The translations under genes and the position numbers were made by a program. The notes below the pieces were generated by a model. The model saw only the letters and a list, made by a program, of their open reading frames with translations. It did no database searches and had not been told where the DNA came from. This document shows, in pieces, positions 1 to 12,327 of a stretch of 64,000 nt of DNA (positions are counted from its first letter, which is position 1; every line of letters starts with the position of its first letter). This DNA comes from Trichoplax adhaerens (taxonomy: Eukaryota > Placozoa > Uniplacotomia > Trichoplacea > Trichoplacidae), in assembly GCF_000150275.1 (NCBI RefSeq), contig NW_002060951.1:2304297-2368296 (forward strand). The letters are read 5' to 3'.

Positions 1-3000
1 CAAAAAAATCATCAAATCGTAATCGTTCCAGGAGGCGAAGGAGCTGCTGATATTATATGTAGTCATCTTAGCAATAAAAGGTTACAAACCCCTGTGTGTT
101 GCATTAATGATACAAATTTTATCACTAGTCTTTAACTGCTTAGTTCTTTATTTTGCACAGCATAACAAAATTGAACGATGCAGCAAAGAAAAGTATACAA
201 GAAGCTTTATGCAAAACTTTTAAATGGAGCGTTTCTAAAGATAATGATAAAATTGATCGATGCATCAAAGGGATAAAAGCGATACTATCTCATAGAAGCA
301 AAGTAAGGTTCTGCGCTACAGCATTTAACAGCTATTTTAATTGTGCGATCTTGTAACACATAGCATTACTCTTGTTTATTGTATTATTGTTAATTATCAG
401 TTACTAGAATCTCTTATATATATTTAGTAAATTATATTTATGTATAGAAAGCATTATCATTGGAGTTTCCCTAAAGTTTAGTTGCTTCAGTCTAATAGTG
501 AGTTAGAACGCTATTCCCGCAAAATACTTCAATATTTTTAAATGTCAGGGATTATTTATAATTTTATGTATCAAGTCAATGTACAATATTCCCGATATAA
601 TGTTACTTATCAGTGAATAGCTACGCATAGTATTAGGGTAATTTAGAAGTTATTACAATCATTTTCGTTTTATAGGTTACTATAGTTAAGGAGACTGCAA
701 CCGCTGAAGTTCTGGAAAATGCCATCTTCAAATGTTTATATGGTAGATATCAACTATGCTATTTGTTTATAATATGCATGTTTTAGTGAAATATATAAGT
801 TTTGACAATAAGTTAACCTAACATCGTTAATTGTTAAAACTGTATTAAGATGCTTTATTATGAATGATGTATTATTGTGTAAAGGAGAATATTGTGTTGC
901 TATTATTAAGTCATTTTAACGTAGTTATATTGCATTACAACTAATTAGCTTTGGCTCAAAATAAGGAGGAGAAAAGAAGTTTAGAAGTTGTTTGGAATAA
1001 AGTCGACTTGGGCAAATTAATCAGTAATAATCTTGAAGTAAGTTAAATATATACAAGGATTGATGTAATAACATGAACTAATATTGTACATTGAAAGTCT
1101 TTCCATCATGCTTCGAATATCAACACAAGATTTGTAATCCACGTTCTGATATTTCTATTTAGGCAGAAGGGTCCGATGACGAAGAAGGTGAAAGTCAACT
1201 TGCCATCTTTAAATTTCCTGCGAAGAATATGTTATCATCTACTAATGCGCTTGCAAATAAAGACGGCAATGAAATCAATCGCTCATGGACCGATGCAGAA
1301 AAATATCGAGTGCAGAAAGATGCTGCTAAAGCGATAACGGCAAATAATGACACTGGAAAACCTTCCAAGAAATCTTCTAAGCCCAAAGATATTGCTATAA
1401 CAACTAATAAGGCCAGCAAAATTAATCAACGCAGTGTATCATCCCAAGATCTTAGTGGTCCTATTCCTAGTAAAAGATCACCTTTACCAAAGACGCCAGA
1501 GCATGAAGTTATTACTCAACCATCAGTGTCTCCGCGATCAAGAAAATCAAGCGGTGAAAGAAGCCAACATATTTCACGTTATAATGCGCTAACTGTATTA
1601 GATGCAACGATTAGAGATGGGTTAAAAGAAAATTTACGAGCTTTAATCACTACTAAACAAGTGCAAGCAGAGCAGGCTTTGGAAGTCGCGTTAACACGCG
1701 ATCATTTGACTGGAAATCATATTGCAATCGTTGATTTTTTGATCAAAAATGAGTTTATCGACATGTCGACTTTTGTAACGGCAGAAACATTAGAGAGAAT
1801 ATATGATAAAGTAAGATTGTGCTGGACGCTATATGAAAATATCTTGACTTGCTATTCGGAAGATAACCGTATTTTGCAATATCAAATTACTTTATACTTA
1901 TTAGTATTTTTCTTACTTGCGTAGTTGAGTAGTAATAGCCAGTTACTAAACGATTCCTATTTATAAGACATATTGTCGTTCATTATTGAAGTAATTAAAT
2001 AGATTTTTGTAATACTTTAAAATTTGATACTTGTATTTCTGGAAAGCATTGCTACATTGTTTCAGGTAGAACTTATTGGTTATTTTTAAAATCTAATTAG
2101 ACTTGGAATATACCTTCCTCTGTGATGTACTGGGCGCGGAAGATCAAAATAATCAAGGAGGTAAGCCTTTAGTCAAGTCAGAGTGATCATTTCATGGATA
2201 TAAGTTACGTACCATTTGCAATGGTCGGAGTAAATATTTTTACTGATTTTAGGAGAGAAATACCATTATATAGCCTAGTAAGTTTATATTTGATATTTTT
2301 AGGAAAAAAAGGAAAGAAAAAGTTTATTATTTGAAGCTGGCAAAATTTTATCTGTACTGATAAGTGATCACTGTACTAATGTCTACTCACAATTTGGTGA
2401 AGATATCGAAACGGCAATCATTGATGTTGACGATGGCAACTCTGGTGATCCATTTACTCATCTTTTCTTATGGTCTATTATGACCGGACGCTATAAGCTA
2501 TCTTATGTTCTATGGAAAAGAGTCGATCATCCCATTACCGCTGCTATTGCAGCCAACCGCATTTTATGGAGATTGTCAACTAATTCTGTATTCAAAGAAA
2601 AGTCTAGAGAGGAATTTATACAGCTTAAGGATGAATTTCAAACAAATTCAGAGTTAGTAGTAATTAGAATCTAAGTTAATCTATTTTCTGGTAACATAAA
2701 TACTGTACAGAGTTACTAGAAAAGTTTTTGGATCAGTTCGGGGTGTTTAATTGTATTAAAATTACTTAATTTAGTTAACTAATACAACTTAGATTAAATT
2801 CATTACAGTACATCTTTGCAAACAGTCGAAATGAGAAAATAGATTCGTTTTACATAAATTTAGAAATAATGTGTTAAAGTGCTAACCAACTTTATGCTGT
2901 GATATCTAGAAGCTTTCAGATAAGTATTATAAGTTAATTATCTGAAAGGGATAATTGCGGCACTGTTTATTGCTCAGAAATACATGAAATCTTACAATTA

Positions 3001-6000
3001 TCTTACTCTCTTTATTTCAGTAAGTTTATGCGCTTAGCTGTCAAGATTATGGATGAACAATATAAACATCATCCAATTAACACCGTTATCATGCTATTAC
3101 AAGAATTACCGGAGTGGGGATTCAAATCTTCCTTTTCAATGGCTTTCTCTTCCTCATCTTTAGTGCCATTCAATACTCACAATGCATACGTTGATTGCTT
3201 ACGGTATTTGTGGACAGGAGATTTCGCAGTTTTTACGCCGCTGTGGAAGGTTATAATTAATTAATTAATATTATTTTGATAAACTTATTCAATATCTTTA
3301 GAACAAAATGATTTAAATTCAGTTAATTTATTAATACTAGAGATTCTTTTAATTGCATACTAGATTAAAGCGTTATAGCAGTTTGCCTCTTTTCTGTATG
3401 TACTAATTGTAAACATGTAACGTAGTCGCTGTACAGCCAATAATTAATTGGACTTAACTCAATCATCCTTAATTGTGTAATTATTACTTCTCCTACTAGC
3501 AGTAATCTAGTCTAATCACTCATCTACTCTACAGTTATAGACAACCCATCAATAGTAACTTACAATATGTTATGTATAACTAGGTTAATGGGATTTTATT
3601 AATCATTTATCTGCAATATCCATCTATAATAGGTTATTTTAGCTTTTATTCTACCGATACCATGCCTATTGTTTCCATCCTTTATTAAATCGAAAGCATT
3701 GCGAATTGGATGCTATAGTAAAACCAATGTTAGCTTTAATAATGATGATGAAGATAGTGTCTCAACTACACGATCCTCTAACTTATGCAAGGATTTTATC
3801 TTACGAGTTTATCACTTTTATACTGCTCCTCGCATCAAGTTTACTACCAACTTTGTAAGTTTCATTAATAATGCTATATATGCAATAAATAGATCAATTG
3901 ATTAGTTCTTATATGCTAGTAGCTATCCAAAAGTGCACGGGAATACTATTATGATAAGTTGATATTTACTTATCTGATGTAAATTATACTATTCTAACTA
4001 AAATCGATAATTGTTACTGCATTGATATATTGCTGCACTTTTATTTTAACTGTATTGTTAACTACTTTGGAATTAACATGAATTCGTCCTTCAATTTGGT
4101 TGACGACGCGATTCTTGTTAACGATAAATTTACTGTTTGTATGTATTATTCTACCATTTTCTAGCTCGCATATGTGGCCTTCTTAATATATTTCGCCATA
4201 TTTCTACTATTTCTGTACGAAGATAAGTCAATGAATATTTATGAAGTAATTCTCACGGTATGGTGTCTCGCATTAGTATTCGAAGAAATACATCAGGTAA
4301 GTGGCTATTCCATAATTAATTTTAGTTATAACAGATGAAACTGAATTTTGGTTGATCACTTCCATCTCTCTTTACACTTAATTTGGAATAATGTCAGATT
4401 ATGGAAACCCCTCGCAAGACGTTTTATAAGAAAGTTCGTCTTTGGAATTCGGAATACTGGAATAGAATTGACGCGGGCGCTTTAATCACCTTTTTCATAA
4501 TAGTCGTCCTGCGAAATTTTTTTCCTATAGTTTATTTTGGTCGCATATTCTATGCTATTGATTTCATCATATTTTGTTCGAGAAGTCTGCAAATTCTCTC
4601 TATTTGGAGTAACCATGGTCCAAAACTTGTTATGATTAGGAAATTGGTAAGATAGGATTGGATTACTTGACTACAGAAAATCTTTTACTTTTAATTATCT
4701 TCACTTGTCTTTCGATTGATGTCACTTTTTTCCATTCTTTGAACCGCTATTGTAAAAGCTAGCGTTACGTTTGCAATAAATGTTGACTAATTAAGGATAT
4801 GATATTTGCTTCAGTTGCTCATCTAAGTGAAAATGTTTCTATTTTTATACCTTTAAAGTACAAAGTAAATCAAATATATTAAGATGTGCAAATCACGATT
4901 CGCGTTTCTAGTAATATGATACTAGCGTACTTTTGGATGTATTATTTATAGGTAAAATTCTTACAGATGATTAATTATACTCTTCTTTCTCAATTTATTT
5001 AAAAATCGTTATAGCTGAACGACCTGATGTCGTTTGTGGTGATATTATCAATCTTCTTGATTTCATTTGGTGTAGCCACTGAAGTTGTGTTACGATCTGG
5101 TCCTGAATATAAAAATTATCAGTTTACAGCTAGAAATATTTTCGCTCTGCCGTATTACAGGATTTATGGCGAACTTTACCTTGATGATGCAAATCTTGAT
5201 TGCAAGAATGAGACTCTCGGTACTAGCCTTTATAATAACTGTATGGCGAGAAATGTAATTGTCAATATCCTGATCGTTATTTACCTCCTGATTACAACAA
5301 TTTTACTACTCAATCTACTGATTGCTATATTCAAGTAAGTCAGCTGTCTAGTCTTTAAAAAAATTAATGCATTCAATAAGATAAGTAGATTTTTAATATG
5401 TTATTCAATTTTGTTGACTGGCATATAGGCTTGCAGTTGCGCTTATTCTTAATTATGTTTTATTTATATAACTTAACATAGTATCTCATAACTTTCGTAA
5501 TATTTGGCTTGAATATATTAAATTTATTAGTTTTGTTAATCAATTACAAAACTCAAATTAATCAGTTTATCATGTTGTAATTGTAAAGTGTATTGTTTCC
5601 AAGCATTGCATCGTGGTTAGTGGATTGCGGGTATTGCATGCTCGTATTTCAATTTGTTTCTAAAAGTAATTTATTAAATTTATTAAAAAATTTTTATGAT
5701 ATGGGATTAATTTTACGACACTATTTTAGTAATTATTATATTAATAATCTTTATCGGAATATTTTAAATAGTTAAAGGGTTAAGAAAACTACCTTGAAAA
5801 AATTAGAAATTTTAGACTCTATTGGGTTATAGTTATTTGATGATTAATATATCGTACTATGATTACTAATCAAATCTATATTTCTATTTCCATTAGCAAA
5901 ACATACGATAGGATAGAAGTGGAAAGTATCAAAGTTTGGCGAATTCAATATAGAGAACTCGTTCGAGAATATTTGTATCGATTGCCACTTGTACCGCCAT

Positions 6001-6949
6001 TCAACTTAATTCTTGCCGTACCTTTTTTGATTAGTAAAATTATGTATGGATTGTTTTCTATCGAATGCCTACAACAATTTCAAAGTCGAGCGCTTCACTT
6101 AAGTATGATTATCAAGATACCATAATATATTACGCTATTGTCTTAAATAATAACACAGACAAGACACTGAAGTATATAATATTATTTCATATTTTTACAT
6201 TTTGGTACTTGCATTTACAGAAATATTGAAACAACACTTGATGACTGTCAATTACGATCTATGGTATAAAATTCAGAATGAAGAAAGAGAAGCGTTATGT
6301 CGTGTTACTAGTCAGACTTTCAAAAATGAAGATGGTAAAGCTGTTGAGTAAGTCGTACTTGAAGTCTAATCGTTTCCTGATTATAGATATTCAGATTATT
6401 TATCAATATAAAAAGTAGTAGTTAGCACTCTAAATGTTACAGTTGTTCAATTATACTGTATGTTATTGATAACTATTTTTTAAATTACAATATTAATCGT
6501 GATCATAGTCGTTCTATTACATTTTGAACTAAATAGTAATATTTCTTTCATATCAGGAAAAATTACGTTTTTCCTAACAAAATTCAGATCGGTACTATTT
6601 CTGATATCGATATTTATGCGGGTCTTGAAAGAGATTCTTTCGCTTCCATGAATGATATTCTGCATGATTTGCTGGAAAGGTAAATTAATTTTCTTTTCTA
6701 GTAGAAAATTATCCGTTAGAGTCCATTTGTGATATTAGAAATAGAAAAGCAACTACTGATTTAATGTTGGGTAGCATATTTAATCCTAAATTGAGATAAG
6801 ATCAATAGTTGCAGTCTGTGTAATGATACATTGATCTGTTTCTACAATTAATGGAATATTTTAGGCAAGCAAATATGGAAAGGTACTTATACAAAACGCA
6901 ATCTAACAGCAAATCTACATCGAAATCAAAGACTTCGATGTTGCGTTAG
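1..6949 (+). CDS. TRPM: TRPM-family cation channel (5' partial)
   Basis: This is a melastatin-type TRP channel of the plasma or organelle membrane; its N-terminus lies before base 1. Exons read, approximately: 1-80, 161-302, 676-742, 949-1037, 1163-1810, one near 2100-2160, 2303-2656, 3021-3249, 3641-3854, 4164-4297, 4398-4648, 5014-5334, 5897-6100, 6222-6346, 6557-6679 and 6866-6949 (stop TAG 6947-6949). In order they encode the TRPM N-terminal homology region (IVIVPGGEGAADII at the left edge), a long Ser/Lys-rich linker (exon 1163-1810), melastatin repeats (HLFLWSIMTGRYKLSYVLWK), six membrane segments, the pore, a TRP helix (VESIKVWRIQY) and a short C-terminal tail. The pore exon 5014-5334 reads RNIFALPYYRIYGELYLDD, so the acidic filter residue of the TRPM1/3/6/7 type is present. 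No Nudix or alpha-kinase domain follows; the protein ends soon after a short helical region. The TRPM family is clear; the subfamily is not assigned. Confidence 0.9.
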
Positions 6950-9532
6950 GCACATTAAAGTAATCTAGGGCTTACGTTGGCAAGAACAGCACAAGAAACA
7001 CTTTTTACTCTATTACCAAGTGCTGCCATAGCAATGGTTCAAAGTTACAATACGTACACTTAAAGTTTTTAACTGGTAATAGTATTTAGGATAAACATAG
7101 ACATAAATCCTATATCTTCTATTATTATCGGAGTAAGAGGTACGATTGATTTTTTAATGCAATTTTAATAGTGATACAAATGATTTATATCATATTTGTG
7201 CTTGTTATATAATTTTATGTCATTGCTCACCTGTTAATAGTTTATCAGTTTTGATAATTCTAATTTCTGAACTGGGTACGTTAATTATGGACTATTAGAA
7301 CAGGATTAATTTTAGTATAGTGGGTAAGAAAATACTTAACTTTATTGCTGAGAACTGTTGTTTGGTATAATATGTTCGAGAGTTGTTTGGCTGCATATAT
7401 GAAGGGAGAAAGTCGCGAGATTGGCAATCTTCATTTAGGTACATGATGTCTTTCGTAATAATTGTTTGATATGGGTTTATGTACTGTACAGTACAAGTGT
7501 AAGTTCTGTATCAGAGTACAGCTTTTAGCTTACAGTTAAGAGTAACCAGCATTATTAAGAGTAACCAGCATTATATAATATAATATAATGCTATACTGTT
7601 TAATTTGTTTAGCTTTTATTAATTATTGATGATGTCACAGGAGATATACTTTGAGATTCTTGTAGTGTTCATAATTAATAGCCAACGGTATAATAAAAAG
7701 TTGCTATCTTATTTTGTTGATGCTAACATTATCTATTAATTCATTATGATTATTATAAACACAATTGATTATACCTTCATTCCGTGATGGGCAAAAGTAT
7801 AATGTACAGTGATGACCCAGACCCTGTCACTCTTGAGGATTAGGTACTACCAAGAGGGTAATATACGAGTATCTTAACAGCTAACAATACATTTTATAAC
7901 AAGTATTGCCGCATCTCCCTTGATAGCTGAGCTTTTACGTACAGTAACTGTCTACTTTGGAACTGATCAATACCGAATTGACCTAGTGACTTTTTCTAGA
8001 AGGTTTTCTAATGCAACTAGTAACATGAAAAAAACATCTTACAATTTAGTAAATGATAAGGTGTACAGATATCAACAAGGAGTATAAGATATACTGTATA
8101 CTCGTATGTCTACATTAACTTTATATCATACAGCCGTGCCAGAAGGAAATTTTATAGTAAAGAGATGATTTATGTACAATGTACATACACTACACTGCTG
8201 TAGATTCTACAGCCAGTACGATACAGTACTGTTATAAAAATACACAAATATAACAACCGTATTGATGGTCGTGAACATAAAGTTTTTCTTATACAAGGTG
8301 TAGCAAAGGTCTTTTCCGGCGTTTGAACATATGTCAAAAGTTTTAATACGTAACTTTTTAAGTTTTTTGACACAAATTTGGTATCAATCGATACAGTATC
8401 TCTATGGCAGAGCTCTGCAAACCATGACTGAAAACAAGCTCACACTAACTCTACCTGCTCATGCAAATGATATACTGTACTTGCCACTGCCCAAGCCTGA
8501 CTACGCCTGACTACGCCTGACTAACATACTGTATTACTTGTCGGATCAAGTGCATTAACGGACTCAAAGATATTTTTTATACTATATCATATAGACATAT
8601 ACAAATAGGCAAAACACTAATCTAAACCTGTGCATCATGAATTTTGCAGCTAGCCTAAACTAGACCCACCAACGGTTCTGTAAATAGCTAGTTGACACAT
8701 CCAAAGCCCATCGTAGTTACATGACTTACACCCGCAACTTACATGGTTTAGTATTTACAAAGTCTTGCTTTAATGCACAGAAGTCCTGGTATTATACTGT
8801 AAATTGAAGATCCGCTATCTAGAGTTAATACTAAGGATAACAGAGTGTTTACATTTGCTTCAGAATACTGTATAAGAATTCTATTTAAATGCTATTATCA
8901 ATATTAAAACTGTATAGATTTTAGATTTTATACCAGCATGTAGCTAATGACCTGAAGATTCTTTGTATACTGTAGTTTTTACTATATTGTCTGTATTACT
9001 GTACTGTACAGTGTACAGTGTACAGTACCGTAATCTCAATCTCACAACTTGCCAACTTTACGGCCGTCAATCTGGATTAGTACAGTACTGTATATTGTAG
9101 TGCTGTACAGTACTGTACTGTAGTGTACAGTACTGTAGCTACAGTACTTAGTTACCGCCCAACTTGCTCTCAAACCTTCGTGTGAATGTCGTAATCACAG
9201 AGTAAAATAAAATAAAATCTAAATCTATTTTCGTTTTCAGTCAATACTACTATTCTCTATAATTGAGAGATTGATTCCTTGATGTAATCTTCCATTAGTG
9301 AATAACACTACATGAATAAATAGCATGAAGGACTTTACACGTATTATATATATAATTATAAGTCATTCGGCTGACTGATGTCAAGTGTCTTAACTGAATT
9401 ATTACATGTATACTGTAGTTAGTTTTTTTACCTGTGAGTAAAGACAGGTACTGAAGACGATTAGTAAACACCGGTGTTGTGCTTCGGTGTGATAATTACA
9501 GTATATAATTTAGCTTTGGTATCAGCCCGGTT
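6950..9532. other. Intergenic region TRPM-TUBD1
   Basis: No gene was recognised in these 2.6 kb. There is a short direct duplication near 7538-7570 (AGAGTAACCAGCATTAT twice), a triple CTGACTACGC repeat near 8497-8521, and scattered TACTGTAC words that become dense only at about 8990-9150, some 400 bp before the TUBD1 start codon. Short reading frames such as the one at 8170-8373 on the minus strand match nothing and look accidental. Confidence 0.6.
8990..9151. repeat. TACTG/CAGTA palindromic repeat cluster upstream of TUBD1
   Basis: About 160 bp contains many overlapping copies of TACTGTAC and its complement GTACAGTA, arranged so that short perfect palindromes such as TACTGTACAGTA form repeatedly. 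The cluster sits in the 5' flank of the delta-tubulin gene. Its role is unknown. Confidence 0.85.
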
Positions 9533-11576
9533 ATGTCCATAGTTACGTTACAACTAGGCCAATTTGGCAACCAGCTTGGCTATGAGTTCTTTAATACTGT
9601 TCTTGACGATATTTATTGTTTTCACGGAAAGAATACTCTCAGAAAGAAACTTGCCGCGACTAATAAGTATAATTACGAAGATGCCGCTTTCGAGAGCTTT
9701 TTCTATGCTACATCTGACTTACCATTAGCTCGTGCTGTTATGATTGATACAGAAGCGAAAGTAGTCGATGATGTTTTTACCAAGGTGGGTGATAATAGTG
9801 TACTACCAACTTGGGATCTATTTAGTGAATTGAGGCGATTAATTTTGATCTGTAAAAATTGAACACCCATTTGTTATCCAGTTTATTGAGAAATGCAGTA
9901 TACCTGCTCGTGATAATATTCTCATGTCATCATAATTGATTGAAGGCTGCTTACTAACGATACTACTTTTATTTGATCGCCAGGCGAAAATGAGTAAATT
10001 GTGGTCGTATGATCCAAAATGTTGTATACGCAAAAAACGAGGCTCTGGAAACAATTGGGCTCTTGGATATTGCATGGATGGCGATCAAGTTTTACTAGAA
10101 GAAATTATGGACAGCGTGCAAAGGCAAGTTGAGTACTGCGATCGATTTAGTGGATTTTTGCTATTAATGAGTTTAGCTGGTGGAACTGGATCTGGTCTAG
10201 GTACGCGATGTACCGAAGAGTTACGAGATCGTTATCCTAATAGTCAGATTATCAATGAAGTTGTTTGGCCTTACAGTAATGGAGAAGTTATTGTTCAAGA
10301 TTACAATACAATTTTAACTCTTTCTCATTTATATAAGGCATCAACTGGACTCATTATTCTAGAAAATGATAAATTACATGAAATATGTACAAGACTGCTC
10401 AAAATAAAAAATGTGGGCTTTCATCACATTAATAGAGTCATTGCTCATAAATTAGCTGGAGTTTTGTTACCTTCTACTTGCTTGCAAAATCAACACTCAA
10501 AACGAAATGACTATGCAGGTAATATCTATCGCACAGGTTGCACTAATTACAGTATACGTACGGTATTATTGATTGTTCACTTCTTTGCATTCTTATCTTC
10601 AGGGATAAATATCTTCGGTGAGATCGGGGAGCATCTATGTAGTCATACCGATTACAAGTTGTTGAATATTATAGATATCCCTCAGATTCCTGATCACTCT
10701 TTCGATTACACCAATTATAATTGGCACGGACTGTTAAAACATCTCCATCAAATGCTAATTGCAAATGCATTTATGGAGGAAAGTAAGTATACTCATATTG
10801 AGGTGAATTTTATATTTTCCGTTATTACAGTCTACAGGGATATCCGCTCGAGAAATTACGTAGATCTGAAAAAGTGTAACATAATTGCTTTCTTTTTACT
10901 TACTAATTCGGCTTTAAAATTTTTAGACATCAAATGGGAAGTTAAGTTACCATCCCCTAAAGCACTATCTCAAAATAAAAAGCTGGCGAAGTTATCATCT
11001 GGATTGCCTGTTCATAGCGACGTTATGGTTAATAAATCAATCGCAAATATGTTGGTAATTCGAGGGACTGAAATCGATAAAGGTAGATTGTATACTGTGT
11101 ATTTATTCACTTTACGTATTAGCCACGGTGTAAGATAGGATGATTGCTAGATTAGGCCAAGATTTTTGCTGTGATAGGCCATTGGTATCGTTGCAGCTTA
11201 GCAGTAAAATAACGTAATAGCATCATAAGTAATCGTGGACGGTGTCACCTTGCTAATATTAAATACAATTCTCTATTAAGCTGATATAGGCGCGTTTCGA
11301 GATTCTCGCCTCTATGTAAATTGGATGCCAAATTCTTCTGGATTAGCTACTAGAGTAAATAGTCGTCCTTATAATAAGTACGAAAAATCTGCTTTTCTGC
11401 TGAGCAATAGCCAATTTTGTATACCAACTATAAATAATGTAACGGAAAAAGCATGGAATATGTTTGCAAACCGTGCTTACATTCATCAGTACATTAGCAA
11501 CGGTATATCGGAAGATGATTTCATTGACAGTTTTGCTACTGCGGAACAAATTATTACTAATTATAATAAGCTATAA
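9533..11576 (+). CDS. TUBD1: Delta-tubulin
   Basis: Delta-tubulin is needed for triplet microtubules of centrioles and basal bodies. The start at 9533 (MSIVTLQLGQFGNQLGYEF) matches the usual tubulin N-terminus, and in particular delta-tubulin. Exons: about 9533-9784, 9984-10518, 10602-10780, 10929-11081 and 11290-11576, ending in ITNYNKL and TAA. The nucleotide-binding loop AGGTGSGLGT is visible at about 10176-10206. The delta-specific stretch GSGNNWALGY follows the second intron border, and the C-terminus has KAWNMFANRAYIHQY as in human TUBD1. All introns have GT-AG ends. It faces INO80B tail-to-tail. A complete gene for this centriolar tubulin fits an organism with motile cilia. Confidence 0.95.
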
Positions 11577-12327
11577 AATACATGAGTATATTTATGGCCA
11601 AAACTGGGATAGTTTTGCTTGTCCAAAAAAGACAAAATGTTGCATGCTAACTAGTAAATTATGTTAATAATACTTTGCATCTACAGGTAGCTGTAGGAAT
11701 TTTAACGTCACATGTCTGTGATTGACGAGAGCGTAGCTTTGTAATTGATTTCCAAACTAGGAGAGTAAAATAAAAGTACGCCCTATTTTCTTTCTGTAGC
11801 ACTAAAGACTAGCATTGTTAATGGATGCACGGCATCTCCAATCTGTATATTTTACAACAGCTTTTGCTTTAAAGCATTCAAGACTATTCAGCGAGTATGG
11901 ATAATTGCTAAATTTATTAATTTACAAGTAGACCACTTTCACTATTCAGCACACAGATACACTCATTATAAGCAATAAGCATAGTCAGCAAAGATTGAAG
12001 CGAAACAATAATTAACGTTTGGTAATGTGATCCTACCGAATGATATCACATAATATATAATCGTGTAATTGAAAAAGAATAGTACATTTCGCTTAAATAT
12101 ATACAGTGCAATTTGAAAGTATTTCAGTGAGACCTATGATTAATTGGATAGACACGAATATAAACAGATCGATGTATTCAATTGCTCCAGTCATGATTTC
12201 ACTTTTTATGTATCTTATAGAAATATCATTTACATAGAAATTGTTTTAAGCTTCGTAATCTTATAGCATAACAAGTTTATGCAAACAGTGATAATGCTAT
12301 AGTCAAGTGCAATATACGAGTAAAATC
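11577..12327. other. Convergent intergenic region TUBD1-INO80B
   Basis: These 750 bp hold the two 3' flanks. An AATAAA-like polyadenylation word (AAAATAAAAG) is near 11766. I see no other gene and no dense TACTGTAC cluster. Confidence 0.6.

Noticed and set aside
10518-10602. Frame through the third TUBD1 intron, giving a longer uninterrupted exon
   Set aside because: The stretch happens to be open, but it has GT-AG ends and removing it restores the match to delta-tubulin.
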